A stretch of DNA of 64,000 bases from Vreelandella neptunia (GTDB taxonomy: Bacteria > Pseudomonadota > Gammaproteobacteria > Pseudomonadales > Halomonadaceae), in NCBI RefSeq assembly GCF_000712975.1, contig NZ_JHQL01000006.1, positions 124,001 through 188,000 of the forward strand, written 5' to 3'. The position numbers were made by a program, and so were the translations under genes. A model generated the notes under the pieces. The model was not told the DNA's origin. It saw nothing but the letters and a program-made list of their open reading frames with translations, and searched no databases. Shown here one piece after another: positions 19,257 through 28,770 of this stretch; position 1 is the first letter of the stretch; each line of letters opens with the position of its first letter.

Positions 19257-20210
19257 ATGGAGTCGTCGAAACTTGCTCTAGAGTGTTTCCGTTATATGAA
19301 TTACTCACGTTCTCCTACCGATTGGTTATTAGAATTTATTGACCCAAAGGCGCGCCTTTTTCATACCGGCAATTATTGCGGTCGCTGGAAAGCCTCGTCT
19401 CATGGGCATGCCAACGCGAGCTTTCATTTGGTTGTTTCTGGGAATTGCTGGCTACATCTTGAAGGAGTAGCACCAGAGCCTCTCACGGCAGGCGATGGTG
19501 TCTTAATACTCCGCGACGTACCTTTTTGGCTGTCAAGCAGCGAAGCGACATCTGCGTTAACAGCAATACCCGTGACGCAGATGCAGCCGTTCACTCCCCA
19601 CTCAACTAACGAAACCGGTTTAGTTTGTGGCTTTTTTGAAGTAGCGCCGGGTATTGGCCAGTGGGTAATAGAGGATTTACCCAACTTTATTATTTTCCGC
19701 CAATCATCCATCAGCATGCCGCAAATACCGGTCATCTTTTCTCTTATTGTTGAAGAAACACAGCGCGAACAGTCGCCCTCTCCCAGTTTATTAACGCGTT
19801 TAAGCGACTTGCTATTGCTTTATGTACTGCGTGAGCGCCTGCAACATTTGGAGGAGCTAGGTGGTGTGTTTGCGCTAGTCTCTTCGAGCACGTTGCTTCC
19901 TTTATTGGAACGCTTGGTCGCCGAACCCGATGCCGCTTGGACACTGCAAACCATGGCTGACACAGTGGGCATGTCGCGTTCTGCCTTTTTTAAACACTTT
20001 AACGATTGCACTGGTCAATCACCGGGGCAGGTGCTGTTAATGTTGAGGATGAAAATGGCCGCGCGTCACTTGCACAACAATCGTTCAGTGATAGAGGCAG
20101 CCGATTTGGTTGGTTATAAATCATTGGCTGCCTTTACTCGTGCCTTTTCACGCTTTTATGGCGAAGCACCCGGTGCTTTTCGCCGTCATACTAAGCAGCT
20201 ATCCGCCTGA
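19257..20210 (+). CDS. AraC-family transcriptional regulator with cupin domain
   Basis: Regulator of 317 residues. The first half resembles a cupin effector domain (FHLVVSGNCWLHLEG, LTAGDGVLILRDVPFWL). The last ~100 residues are two AraC helix-turn-helix units, with AWTLQTMADTVGMSRSAFFK and VIEAADLVGYKSLAAFTRAF followed by FYGEAPGAFRR. It is divergent from the AhpD-SfnB-ABC operon with only 63 bases between starts, so that operon and itself are the likely targets. Its 3' end overlaps the convergent serine acetyltransferase gene by 12 bases. Confidence 0.87.
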   Translation: MESSKLALECFRYMNYSRSPTDWLLEFIDPKARLFHTGNYCGRWKASSHGHANASFHLVVSGNCWLHLEGVAPEPLTAGDGVLILRDVPFWLSSSEATSALTAIPVTQMQPFTPHSTNETGLVCGFFEVAPGIGQWVIEDLPNFIIFRQSSISMPQIPVIFSLIVEETQREQSPSPSLLTRLSDLLLLYVLRERLQHLEELGGVFALVSSSTLLPLLERLVAEPDAAWTLQTMADTVGMSRSAFFKHFNDCTGQSPGQVLLMLRMKMAARHLHNNRSVIEAADLVGYKSLAAFTRAFSRFYGEAPGAFRRHTKQLSA

Positions 20211-21137
20211 AGGGTGATCATCCACCGACTGCCGCAGTACCGCCTGAGTAATCCTGCTCCCTGGAGGTACATCGCGGGTTAGCCAAACGTTGCCACCAAT
20301 TACAGCGCCGCGACCAATGGTGATACGGCCAAGAATGGTGGCACCGGCATAGATCACCACGTCGTCTTCCACAATGGGGTGGCGTGGCTCGCCTTTGGTG
20401 AGTGCACCCTGATCATCCTCATCGAATCTTACCGCGCCTAGCGTCACCGCCTGATAAAGGCGTACCCGCTCACCAATGACCGCCGTTTCACCGACCACAA
20501 CCCCCGTGCCGTGGTCGATAAAGAAATGGCTGCCAATCGTTGCGCCAGGATGAATATCAATACCGGTCACCGAGTGGGCTTTTTCGGCAATAATTCTGGC
20601 GATGATTCTCAGCCCTTCCCCATAGAACACATGCGCGATGCGATGATGAATAATGGCTAATAGCCCTGGGTAGCACAGCAAAATTTCGTCTACCGAGGAT
20701 GCTGCCGGGTCGCCGCGATAGGCAGCTATCACGTCCTGATCTAATTGCCGACGTAGTGCAGGCAGCAGGGTGGCAAAACGACGGACAAATTCATTCGCTT
20801 TACGATCTTGAGCCTGGGGTTCCAGGCGCGGCTGCTGGCAACTCAGTTCTAAACGCACCTGGGTCGCCAGAATATTCAACGCGTGACCAAGCTGATGCCC
20901 CACATAAAAATCCTCACTCTCCTTTTTGAGATCGGAGGGGCCCAAGCGCATAGGAAATAAGATGCCGCACAGGGCATCAATCACCTCATGTATATGGCGG
21001 TGAGCAGGAAGCTCCCGGGTGCCCAGGTCGGTCTCCCGCCCTTGGCGCTCGCGCCACTCGTGTCTCACCTGGCGTAACTCTGCCACCACACTGTCTAATG
21101 GCCATGGAGATGGCTCATTGTGGTTTTTTTCACTCAT
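20199..21137 (-). CDS. cysE: Serine O-acetyltransferase, EpsC-like long form
   Basis: Acetyl-CoA:serine O-acetyltransferase making O-acetylserine, the carbon acceptor for sulfide in cysteine synthesis. 312 residues; the N-terminal helical region is followed by the hexapeptide-repeat domain: DIHPGATIGSHFFIDHGTGV, VVGETAVIGERVRLYQAVTL, then GRGAVIGGNVWLTRDVPPGS. The catalytic His-containing DHGTG stretch is intact. It links the scavenging systems around it to cysteine production. The long N-terminus resembles the EpsC-type subfamily rather than E. coli CysE. Confidence 0.9.
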   Translation of the reverse strand: MSEKNHNEPSPWPLDSVVAELRQVRHEWRERQGRETDLGTRELPAHRHIHEVIDALCGILFPMRLGPSDLKKESEDFYVGHQLGHALNILATQVRLELSCQQPRLEPQAQDRKANEFVRRFATLLPALRRQLDQDVIAAYRGDPAASSVDEILLCYPGLLAIIHHRIAHVFYGEGLRIIARIIAEKAHSVTGIDIHPGATIGSHFFIDHGTGVVVGETAVIGERVRLYQAVTLGAVRFDEDDQGALTKGEPRHPIVEDDVVIYAGATILGRITIGRGAVIGGNVWLTRDVPPGSRITQAVLRQSVDDHPSGG

Positions 21138-21182
21138 CTCAGCGTGGGCCTCTTCTTTTCAAGCGTTGATAGTTTGCCCTGA

Positions 21183-22430
21183 CTACGAATAAGACGTTGG
21201 CACAGGATACTGATCCAGCAGTGCCCACCGGCCTAGATCGCGTATTTTATAATCCACCGGATCATGGAGTGTATGGGTACGTGCATTGCGCCAAAAACGA
21301 TCCAGCCCCAAAGGCCGCGCAGTCGCCCTTGCACCTGCAATATCAAACAACCGGCTGCTAGCATCCAACGCCGCTTGGTGCGCCACGACTTTCGCCTCTG
21401 CAGTGGCAATTGCAGCCTCACCCCGGTTTTCAGCACTAATAGCGGTACGTTTCACAAAGTGGCGCTGGGCTATATCGCCTGCTATATCGGCCAATACTTG
21501 AGCACTACGCAGCTTTACCCACAACTCACCAAAGTGGCGCTGAAGGTATGGGTCATCTTCCGCTTGAGCTGCTTCAGAGGCTAACCAGGGTCGCCCCTGC
21601 TCAAGCGTAAAGCGCTTTGCTTCCTCAAAGGCCCCTTCGGCAATGCCGACGTATAGATTGACTAACACTAACTGGGCTAAACAGGCGCGAAACTGAGCCG
21701 ACGGGGACCACGCAAAACCAGGCGGTAGCAGCACTTCGCTCTCGAAAACCTCCACCTGCTCAAAACTCACGGTACCGCTATCGGTTTGCCGTTGACCGAT
21801 AGCGTCCCAGTCATCATGTACGGTAATGCCAGGACGATGAGTGGGCACCGCCGCAATCACCAGGGTTTGGGTCGGCTCATGCCACGCCGAGACGGTCAAA
21901 TAGTCTGACCCTCTTGCCCCTGAGCAGAACCCCTTCTTGCCTTGCAGGATAAAGCCACCATTACCACGCTCGGTAGCGACGGTGCGCTTATCCAACGGAT
22001 TAAGGGTATTGCCCCAGAAAAGATGTTCTTGAGCGGTGGCGGTTAACAGTCGCTGCTGCTGATGTTGATTGCCGTAAAGTAATACCGACCCCACTTGCAG
22101 GTGGTGGAAAGCGAATACATGGGCAAGCGCTGAATCCACCCTGGCTAAGCGTCTGACTACTTGATAAACAAGTGACCATGGCTGCCCCTGACCGCCATAT
22201 TCAGTGGGTACAGCCAATGTCAGCAAACCGCTGTCACGAATCAGCTCGCGCTCAAAAGAGGCATGCCCACCCAGGCGATCCCGCTCAACGGCACTTTCGG
22301 CTAGGCGCGCTGCCAACTGATCAGCAATGGTCAGCCAATGCTGCTGATCATTGCTCGACAGAGCGTCTCGCGAGGGATCCACCGCTCTCAATCGTTCAGA
22401 CTGATCTGGGTAGGCATTTGCAATGCTCAT
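21183..22430 (-). CDS. DszC/SfnB-like flavin monooxygenase
   Basis: Acyl-CoA-dehydrogenase-fold monooxygenase, 415 residues. Blocks: LAVPTEYGGQGQPWSLVYQV, ALAHVFAFHHLQVG, KKGFCSGARGSDYLTVSAWH, DDWDAIGQRQTDSGTVSFEQ and DRFWRNARTHTLHDPVDYKI. The GFCSGARGSD and RNARTHTLHDP stretches are typical of the DszC group, which oxidises sulfides/sulfones using reduced flavin. GAGGAG precedes the ATG at 22430. Probably transcribed with the second ssuA-ssuE-ssuD genes upstream on the same strand. Confidence 0.85.
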   Translation of the reverse strand: MSIANAYPDQSERLRAVDPSRDALSSNDQQHWLTIADQLAARLAESAVERDRLGGHASFERELIRDSGLLTLAVPTEYGGQGQPWSLVYQVVRRLARVDSALAHVFAFHHLQVGSVLLYGNQHQQQRLLTATAQEHLFWGNTLNPLDKRTVATERGNGGFILQGKKGFCSGARGSDYLTVSAWHEPTQTLVIAAVPTHRPGITVHDDWDAIGQRQTDSGTVSFEQVEVFESEVLLPPGFAWSPSAQFRACLAQLVLVNLYVGIAEGAFEEAKRFTLEQGRPWLASEAAQAEDDPYLQRHFGELWVKLRSAQVLADIAGDIAQRHFVKRTAISAENRGEAAIATAEAKVVAHQAALDASSRLFDIAGARATARPLGLDRFWRNARTHTLHDPVDYKIRDLGRWALLDQYPVPTSYS

Positions 22431-22548
22431 GCGGCCACTCTCCTCAATGCATTAATGCCAAAACCAGAAAAAAGAACCATCAAACGGTAAAACGCAGGCC
22501 CAGGCACATTGAGGCTCAACCACGTTTAGCGGGTATGGATACGGTGTA

Positions 22549-23502
22549 TTATTCATCGCTAGGCCGCCATACCACAGAAGGGATATCCAGCTCGCGTGGA
22601 ATCAGCTCCAGTTCAAAGAAGGTATCGGCAATATCCTGTTGCTGGGCAATCACTTCATCAGAAAGATACTGAGCACCGTAGCTTGCACGATTCGCGGCCA
22701 CATATACCACATCCTGCTCAAGGCCGATGGAAGGCGCTAAAAGCTCTGCCACTTCGCGCAGGTTATCCGCCGCCCATACGTCCAGCGTCTGCAGCTCTTC
22801 AACAATATCCTCAACCACATGCGGGTACTGTTCCGCTAAAGGCCCTGCGGCAATATAGAACTCATGATTACTCACTAGATCCGTGCCATCTGTTAGGATT
22901 CGTGCGCCCAGCGCATCTTCGGCCGCCGCCAAGTAGGGTTCCCAGATAACCCAGGCATCGACGCTGCCGCGCTCAAATGCAGCGCGTGCATCCGAAGGGG
23001 GTAGGTAGGCTGGCCTAATATCATGAATGGATAAACCGGCATCCTGTAGCGCGCGCACCAATAAATAGTGAACGTTCGAGCCGCGGTTTAGCGCAACGCG
23101 CTTGCCTTCCAGCTCGGCAACGCTTTGGATGGGCGAATCTTCTTGCACAAGAATCGCTTCTGCTTGAGGCGCTGGGGGCTGGTGGGCCACATACACAAGA
23201 TCCGCCCCGGCAGCTTGGGCAAAGACCGGCGGTGTTTCACCTACCGTGCCAAAATCAATGCTGCCTACATTAAGGGCTTCCAGCATTTGCGGGCCAGCAG
23301 GAAACTCCGTCCAGGTGACATTAATATTACGATCAGCAAATCGCTCTTCCAGCGCTTGGCGCTCTTTAAGCAGTACCAAGGTGCCGTATTTCTGGTAGCC
23401 AATCCGCAGCGTTTCAGGGTCGTCTGCTGCTAACAACGAGTGCGGCAACAAAGCCAACACTCCAGATAGTACAGCGGCAGATAAGGCTGTTCGTTTAATC
23501 AT
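22549..23502 (-). CDS. ssuA: Aliphatic sulfonate periplasmic binding protein (copy 2)
   Basis: Second SsuA-like receptor, 317 residues, with a Sec signal peptide ending LLAADD. Marks: TLRIGYQKYGTLVLLKE, FPAGPQMLEALNVGSIDFG, LNRGSNVHYLLVRAL and SVDAWVIWEPYLAAAE. The ATG at 23502 is preferred over a GTG 12 bases upstream because GGGA lies at a normal distance. No permease or ATPase adjoins it; it may use the SsuBC encoded at 4479-6076 or the importer at 14804-17570. Confidence 0.9.
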   Translation of the reverse strand: MIKRTALSAAVLSGVLALLPHSLLAADDPETLRIGYQKYGTLVLLKERQALEERFADRNINVTWTEFPAGPQMLEALNVGSIDFGTVGETPPVFAQAAGADLVYVAHQPPAPQAEAILVQEDSPIQSVAELEGKRVALNRGSNVHYLLVRALQDAGLSIHDIRPAYLPPSDARAAFERGSVDAWVIWEPYLAAAEDALGARILTDGTDLVSNHEFYIAAGPLAEQYPHVVEDIVEELQTLDVWAADNLREVAELLAPSIGLEQDVVYVAANRASYGAQYLSDEVIAQQQDIADTFFELELIPRELDIPSVVWRPSDE

Positions 23503-23520
23503 AGTTAATCCCACTGAAAA

Positions 23521-24096
23521 TTAAGCGTAGGCAACAGAGCGCTGGTAGGCACTCGCTGATGCGGAACTCTGACTGGGGAGCGTTTCAATCAGCTCTTCAA
23601 TAGAGCGACTGATGCGAGCGCTTGCCTCTTCCCCTACCTGATAGCGCTTTTCACTATCAAGGGTGAGCTGTTTCGCGTTGACGTAGACACCGCCCAATAC
23701 ATTGCTGGCCCCTAACGCAGACAACACCGGCTTTAACGCGTAATCGATCACCAGTAGATGGCTGTCAGAGCCGCCGTTGGCAAGCGGCAACACTACTTTG
23801 CCTTTCAGCCCACGCTCAGGTATTAAATCCAGCAGCAGTTTAAGTGCCCCTGAAAAGGAGGCCTGGTAAACGGGCGTTGCCAACACCACCGCATCGGCCT
23901 TGGCAATCGCCTCCCGGTATCGAACAATTTGAGGCGCGTTAAAATCGGCGAAAAACACTTCATTACCGTCAAATTCATTGACGTTGAATACGTCTGTTTC
24001 GATTCCCTGTTCCTGTAGCTCCTTATTGATAAAGTCGATTAACGCTGAGGTACGTGACAAGCTTCCAGGGCTTCCTGCAATTAATACAACACTCAT
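23521..24096 (-). CDS. ssuE: NAD(P)H-dependent FMN reductase
   Basis: Supplies FMNH2 to SsuD-type monooxygenases. 191 residues, flavodoxin-like fold with VVLIAGSPGSLSRTSALIDF at the N-terminus (phosphate-binding loop) and VVLATPVYQASFSGALKLLL, both typical of SsuE/MsuE. AAGGAGT sits 4 bases before the ATG at 24096. It is the only clearly recognisable flavin reductase in the window, while at least three luciferase-type and four SfnB/DszC-like enzymes may need reduced flavin. Confidence 0.92.
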   Translation of the reverse strand: MSVVLIAGSPGSLSRTSALIDFINKELQEQGIETDVFNVNEFDGNEVFFADFNAPQIVRYREAIAKADAVVLATPVYQASFSGALKLLLDLIPERGLKGKVVLPLANGGSDSHLLVIDYALKPVLSALGASNVLGGVYVNAKQLTLDSEKRYQVGEEASARISRSIEELIETLPSQSSASASAYQRSVAYA

Positions 24097-24149
24097 AACA
24101 AACTCCTTAAGCACAAAATAGTTAAGATGTCAGGGGTAGAAAAACTGAT

Positions 24150-25286
24150 TTACGAGGCTGAGGCTTGACGGGATTGCGTCGCACGCGCGTCAAACGCACC
24201 CCCAGTAAATACGCCCTCTTCTGTCACCGCCTGTTTGCCAGGCAGCAAAGGGAAAACGAGTTCAGCGAAGCGGATCGCCTCTTCAAGGTGCGGATACCCC
24301 GAAAGCACAAACGTATCTACGCCTAAATCCGCGTACTCCTGCAAACGCTGGGCCACGGTTTCCGGGTCCCCCACCAGCGCCGTTCCGGCACCGCCCCTTA
24401 CCAGCCCGACACCCGCCCAAAGATCAGGGCTAATCTCAAGCTTGTCGCGTCTTCCACCGTGCAGTTCCGCCATACGCCGCTGCCCCACAGAGTCCATGCG
24501 CGAAAAATTCTCCTGGGCTTTTTGGATGGTTTCGTCATCCAGGTTGGCAATCAACTTGTCTGCCGCTTGCCAGGCCTCTTCGCGGGTTTCTCTGACAATC
24601 ACATGGAGGCGCACGCCAACTTTCACTTCGCGCCCGTACTTGGCCGCTTCTGCGCGCACATTGGCAATCTTTTCAGCAACAGCGGCAGGCGGTTCACCCC
24701 AGGTGAGGTAGGCATCAACATGCTTAGCGGCTAATTGATGGGCAGCAGGGGAAGAGCCGCCAAAGTAAAGCGGCGGGTAAGGCTTCTGGACAGGATTAAA
24801 GAAATTCTTGGCACCCTCAATCTGAAAGTGCTTGCCCTGATGATCAACACTTTCACCTTCCAGCAGCCGTTTCCAAACCGTTAGAAATTCATCAGCCACT
24901 TCGTAGCGTTCGTCATGGGTCAAGTGAACACCTTCGGCAGCCAACTCAGCGGCATCGCCGCCCGGCACAACATTAAGCAACAGCCTGCCTTTTAGCGCCT
25001 GATCCAGCGTTGCCGCCTGGCGAGCGGATGCGGTGGGGCCTGAAATAGAGGTACGCAACGCTACCAATAATTTAATTCGCTGAGTGACGGGCACTAAACT
25101 TGCAGCCACCACCCAAGGGTCTAAGCAACTGGCGCCGGTGGGAATGAGCAAGCCATCATAACCATGATGCTCTGCGGCAACCGCTATTTGCTGCAAGTAA
25201 GCGTTACTGGGTGGCCGCCCACTACCTTTTCCCAAATAGCGCGTATCGCCAGACGTAGGCAAAAACCAGAAAACATCTAAACTCAT
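24150..25286 (-). CDS. ssuD: FMNH2-dependent alkanesulfonate monooxygenase (copy 2)
   Basis: Second SsuD-like enzyme, 378 residues, close to the 7129-8307 product: [48 protein letters not shown] and [20 protein letters not shown]. Starts at the ATG 25286 with AGGA upstream. It heads the ssuD-ssuE-ssuA leftward unit. Differences in the N-terminal substrate region ([10 protein letters not shown] versus [11 protein letters not shown]) suggest another sulfonate range. Confidence 0.93.
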   Translation of the reverse strand: MSLDVFWFLPTSGDTRYLGKGSGRPPSNAYLQQIAVAAEHHGYDGLLIPTGASCLDPWVVAASLVPVTQRIKLLVALRTSISGPTASARQAATLDQALKGRLLLNVVPGGDAAELAAEGVHLTHDERYEVADEFLTVWKRLLEGESVDHQGKHFQIEGAKNFFNPVQKPYPPLYFGGSSPAAHQLAAKHVDAYLTWGEPPAAVAEKIANVRAEAAKYGREVKVGVRLHVIVRETREEAWQAADKLIANLDDETIQKAQENFSRMDSVGQRRMAELHGGRRDKLEISPDLWAGVGLVRGGAGTALVGDPETVAQRLQEYADLGVDTFVLSGYPHLEEAIRFAELVFPLLPGKQAVTEEGVFTGGAFDARATQSRQASAS

Positions 25287-25512
25287 CGCGTCATCATCCT
25301 GTCAATAACCTGTAGCCAGGTTGCAAAGGGCATTAAGCACTGATTACCGACAGCATAAAGACATGGATAAGACCCAAACAAATCACTTTATGAGATATCT
25401 ATTTCAGCATGAGGCAAGCAAACCTAATGCTATAAACCTGATGACTACTTCTGTTTAAATTATTTAGCTTACCTGCCCACTCAAGTTATATTTTTTAGTT
25501 ATATTTATCCGG

Positions 25513-26448
25513 ATGAACAACGAGATGCCGAGTCTGAAAACCCCGTTCTCCTCGTTACCTAATGCGCGATGTTGTGAGTCACACACGCACTCAAACCTTA
25601 GCAACATGACCCAGTTGAGACACTGGGCAGGCACCACTCCTCTTTCGACGGCATTATGGCAGCCTAACCATGGTCAATGGCGACGCTGGCGATGGATCGA
25701 CCTACTACGGGAAGCAGAAAACCTCGCCGCCAATATGCGTCATCATGGCTTAGCGACCAACGCTCATATCGGCTTTTGCGGTACGCTCAACGCTGATTTT
25801 CTCTTTGGGATGTTGGCGGCTTATATTAGCCATTGCAGGCCGGTGTTGATTGACAGCGAGTTATTAAACGAGCCGGCAAACTTCTTAGCAGCTTGCCATC
25901 AGCAACAGCTCTTATATGTCGTTACTACGCGCCCCGTTTCACCTTTCAACACGCCTCGACCTAACGTTACCAGCAGTTGCTTGTTGTCTAGAAAAAACAC
26001 CTTTGAGGCGTTTAGCCAGCTACCGCTCGCTTTAGCCAGTCCAACTATCTGTCACAAAGCACCAAGCCGTGTAGCACTATGCCTAGCACCACGCGGCTTC
26101 TGGGCTGAAGAAGGCACCGAGCGCCCTAATAGCGTAGAACACACCCTGAGTCACTGGCTCACCTCAGGCGAGGCACTCGTGCTACCTGAAAACAGACATA
26201 CGGCGATTAAAGATCGCCAGGCCGCCTTGATAACGAGCATCATCGGCTCCCCTAGCCTGCGACAGAATATCTATTCACAGAATCAGCAATACTTCACCTC
26301 GCTTCCACCTAAACAGCAAGCGCTCTACCGCTGGAGTAGCCAACAGGATGCACCCGCTCTCACTAACGCCGCCAAGAAAGTTATCAGTCGCTTGATGGGC
26401 TGGAACTACTTACAGCATTTGGAAAGACAGCTCACCTCACCCTACTAG
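25513..26448 (+). CDS. Degenerate AMP-binding (ANL)-like protein
   Basis: 311-residue protein of uncertain function. Residues about 55-120 (RWIDLLREAENLAANMRHHG, then HIGFCGTLNADFLFGMLAAY) resemble the N-terminal part of acyl/aryl-CoA synthetases. The rest lacks a recognisable P-loop, the ATP-binding GE/YG.TE motifs and the C-terminal lid domain. It is much shorter than the usual 500 or more residues. It could be a truncated or repurposed ANL relative. It starts 226 bases from the divergent ssuD copy 2, so it may share a sulfur-regulated promoter region. Low certainty on family. Confidence 0.5.
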   Translation: MNNEMPSLKTPFSSLPNARCCESHTHSNLSNMTQLRHWAGTTPLSTALWQPNHGQWRRWRWIDLLREAENLAANMRHHGLATNAHIGFCGTLNADFLFGMLAAYISHCRPVLIDSELLNEPANFLAACHQQQLLYVVTTRPVSPFNTPRPNVTSSCLLSRKNTFEAFSQLPLALASPTICHKAPSRVALCLAPRGFWAEEGTERPNSVEHTLSHWLTSGEALVLPENRHTAIKDRQAALITSIIGSPSLRQNIYSQNQQYFTSLPPKQQALYRWSSQQDAPALTNAAKKVISRLMGWNYLQHLERQLTSPY

Positions 26449-26773
26449 TAAAAAACAAAAGCATTACGCATAAAAAAACCGCCTAACTGGCATCAGCCAT
26501 TTAAGCGGTTAAAAGGTACACTCCACTGGGACACTACACACTTCAACCTTACTTTACCGCTAGAGTTTTTAAAAATCTTTATTGCGTATATCTATTTTAA
26601 TAATCATCTTAAAATCCTACTAAATTACTCACTAGCAACCACAACAAGATTCACCGAGCGTATCATTAAAAATGATTTACTAATCATTATTTATAAAGTT
26701 TTCATAACTATTTTTAAACGTTGGCCCAGTCATTTATGGTCTGCCATTACTGACCACTATTGAGTAGACCATT
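26449..26773. other. Intergenic region with inverted repeat
   Basis: 325 bases between the ANL-like gene and the third NLPA gene. An inverted repeat at about 26477-26510 (arms AACCGC/GCGGTT) is preceded by A7 on the + strand, so read leftward it has the form of a terminator ending in T7; on the + strand there is no T-run. The remaining 200 bases are AT-rich and probably hold the promoter for the NLPA-metN-metI operon. Confidence 0.6.
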
Positions 26774-27640
26774 ATGCGAACCCCCTCTTTCACTGCCACC
26801 CTCTCTTTTGCCCAATCCAAAAAATATTGGCTGGCCAGCCTGCTAGTTCCCTTAGCCGCTGCCTCACAGGTGAATGCTGACGATGTCAGGATTGGCGTTG
26901 TCTCAAATGGGCTGATTGTCGATTCAGTCTATGTCGCGGCTGACCTTGCTAAAAAGCAAGGTATCAATGTTGAGGTCACGGAGTTTAGCGACTGGGTGCT
27001 TCCTAATACCGCCGTGCTAAACAAAGATATCGATATCAACTACTTTCAGCATGAGCCTTTTCTGACCAATGCCGAGGAGGAGCGTGGCTTCGATTTAACC
27101 CCACTCGCCTATGGGGTTGAGGGCTTGATGGGTATTTACTCAAAGGACTTTGATAAAGCAGAAGACATCCCTGCAGGCAGTACCATTGCAGTGGCCGATG
27201 ACCCTGTCAACCAAGGCCGGGGGTTAATACTGTTAGAGCAAGCTGGTTTAATCACCTTGCCCGAAGGCATCGGCTACCATGCCAGCCTGTACGATATTGA
27301 AGACAACCCGTTGGATCTCTCTTTTGTAGAGCTGCCGGGGCCACAGCTACCCCGCGCGTTTGAAGATGTGGCCGCTATTCTTAGCTACCCACATTACATC
27401 AAATCTTCCGGCGTGACGGATCCTGCAGATGCACTGCTATTCCATATTGACGACACGCACACTTTCGCACTGCGTTTCGTTGTGCATCCTGATAATGAAG
27501 ATGCTCCCGCTATTCATCAATTCATTTCAATCTACCACCAGGCACCTGAAGTAAAGGCCTCTCTTGAAGAAGCCTTCGGTGATAGCTCGCTATATCAATT
27601 GGCATGGGAAGACTTTCCTCCCCTGGAGCTGAGTGAATGA
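26774..27640 (+). CDS. NLPA/MetQ-family periplasmic binding protein (copy 3)
   Basis: 288-residue receptor with a long signal region ending ASQVNADD and no lipobox cysteine. Motifs shared with the other copies: EFSDWVLPNTAV, DIDINYFQHEPFLTNA, VADDPVNQGRG and PGPQLPRAFEDVAAIL. This is the copy directly coupled to the transporter: its stop overlaps the metN start (ATGA). It therefore probably defines the main ligand of the MetNI unit. Confidence 0.87.
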   Translation: MRTPSFTATLSFAQSKKYWLASLLVPLAAASQVNADDVRIGVVSNGLIVDSVYVAADLAKKQGINVEVTEFSDWVLPNTAVLNKDIDINYFQHEPFLTNAEEERGFDLTPLAYGVEGLMGIYSKDFDKAEDIPAGSTIAVADDPVNQGRGLILLEQAGLITLPEGIGYHASLYDIEDNPLDLSFVELPGPQLPRAFEDVAAILSYPHYIKSSGVTDPADALLFHIDDTHTFALRFVVHPDNEDAPAIHQFISIYHQAPEVKASLEEAFGDSSLYQLAWEDFPPLELSE

Positions 27641-28770
27641 ATATTGCCGTTGCCCCCTATCGTAAGGCAGCCCCTTCGGGGGCTGCTGATAGCCAAAAAA
27701 CATCCCCCACTAACCCTCTGCACCTGCGACTTGAAGGTGTCGGTAAAACCTATGTATCTGGTCAGCGACGAGTAGAGGCGCTTAAAGATATAAATTTGGA
27801 TATCTTCCAAGGAGAGATCTTCGGCATTATCGGGAGGAGTGGTGCGGGTAAATCGAGCCTGATACGTACGCTGAATCGCCTTGAAGATGTCACTACCGGA
27901 AAAGTGTTGATTAATGGCGCCGATATCCAGTCACTGGATACAAACGGCCTCGTTAAACTACGCCGCCGAATTGGGATGATTTTTCAACACTTTAATTTAC
28001 TCTCATCAGCGACCGTATTTGAGAATCTAGCACTTCCGCTGAAAGCCGCGGGTATTCGAGATAAGCAGCGCATCCGGCAACGGGCACAAGAGCTTCTGCG
28101 CCTAGTAGGGCTCGAGGGAAAAGAAGATGTTTACCCCTCTCGCCTTTCAGGCGGACAAAAACAGCGCGTTGGCATTGCCCGTGCGCTGATGCTAGACCCA
28201 GAAATTCTGCTATGCGACGAAGCGACCTCGGCACTCGACCCTGAAACGACGCAATCCATTTTGAGCCTGATCAAAGAGATCAATAAAACGCTAAAATTGA
28301 CCGTCGTGCTGATTACTCACGAGATGTCAGTGATTAGTCAAATATGTGACCGTGTGGCGGTACTTGAGGACGGCGCGTTGGCTGAACTGGGGCCTGTTTG
28401 GCGAGTGTTTGGGCGCCCTGAACACGAAGCTACCCAGGCGTTACTGGCGCCATTAAAACCTAAAATAGCCGACGACATTGCTCAGGCGATATCTGCCACA
28501 CCCGCGGATAACACTTCCAGAGCGATTGTTAAGTTTTTTTTCGATGGAACCGCAGCCACCTACCTGCCCCTGGGAATACTCAGCCAGCGCTTAGGTGGTG
28601 ATCTCAGACTACTGCAGAGTGGCATTGGCCGGCTTCAAGGTCACCCACAAGGCGAGCTACTTGTCAGCCTGCCCTACCAGCAACACGAGCTAACACAACG
28701 CCTCGAAACTATTAATGACCTTGTCTCAACCGTGGAGGTACTCGGCTATGCTGTCCCAACGAATGCTTGA
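27637..28770 (+). CDS. metN: MetN-type ABC transporter ATPase with NIL domain
   Basis: ATPase of the methionine-uptake family, 377 residues. An N-terminal extension of about 25 residues precedes the ATPase domain: Walker A GRSGAGKSS, signature LSGGQKQR, Walker B ILLCDEATSALDPE, and ITHEMSVI, all typical of MetN. The C-terminal ~90 residues form the NIL regulatory domain known to bind the substrate and inhibit transport. It is the only MetN in the window and probably serves several NLPA receptors. Whether it carries methionine or another sulfur compound cannot be told. Confidence 0.92.
   Translation: MNIAVAPYRKAAPSGAADSQKTSPTNPLHLRLEGVGKTYVSGQRRVEALKDINLDIFQGEIFGIIGRSGAGKSSLIRTLNRLEDVTTGKVLINGADIQSLDTNGLVKLRRRIGMIFQHFNLLSSATVFENLALPLKAAGIRDKQRIRQRAQELLRLVGLEGKEDVYPSRLSGGQKQRVGIARALMLDPEILLCDEATSALDPETTQSILSLIKEINKTLKLTVVLITHEMSVISQICDRVAVLEDGALAELGPVWRVFGRPEHEATQALLAPLKPKIADDIAQAISATPADNTSRAIVKFFFDGTAATYLPLGILSQRLGGDLRLLQSGIGRLQGHPQGELLVSLPYQQHELTQRLETINDLVSTVEVLGYAVPTNA

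Noticed and set aside
26477-26510. Terminator of the ANL-like gene
   Set aside because: The T-run lies on the minus strand, so it does not have the form of an intrinsic terminator for the plus-strand gene; recorded only as an inverted repeat.
26449-26773. SAM or S-box riboswitch before the NLPA-metNI operon
   Set aside because: No multi-stem structure or conserved riboswitch core could be recognised; only one simple inverted repeat.
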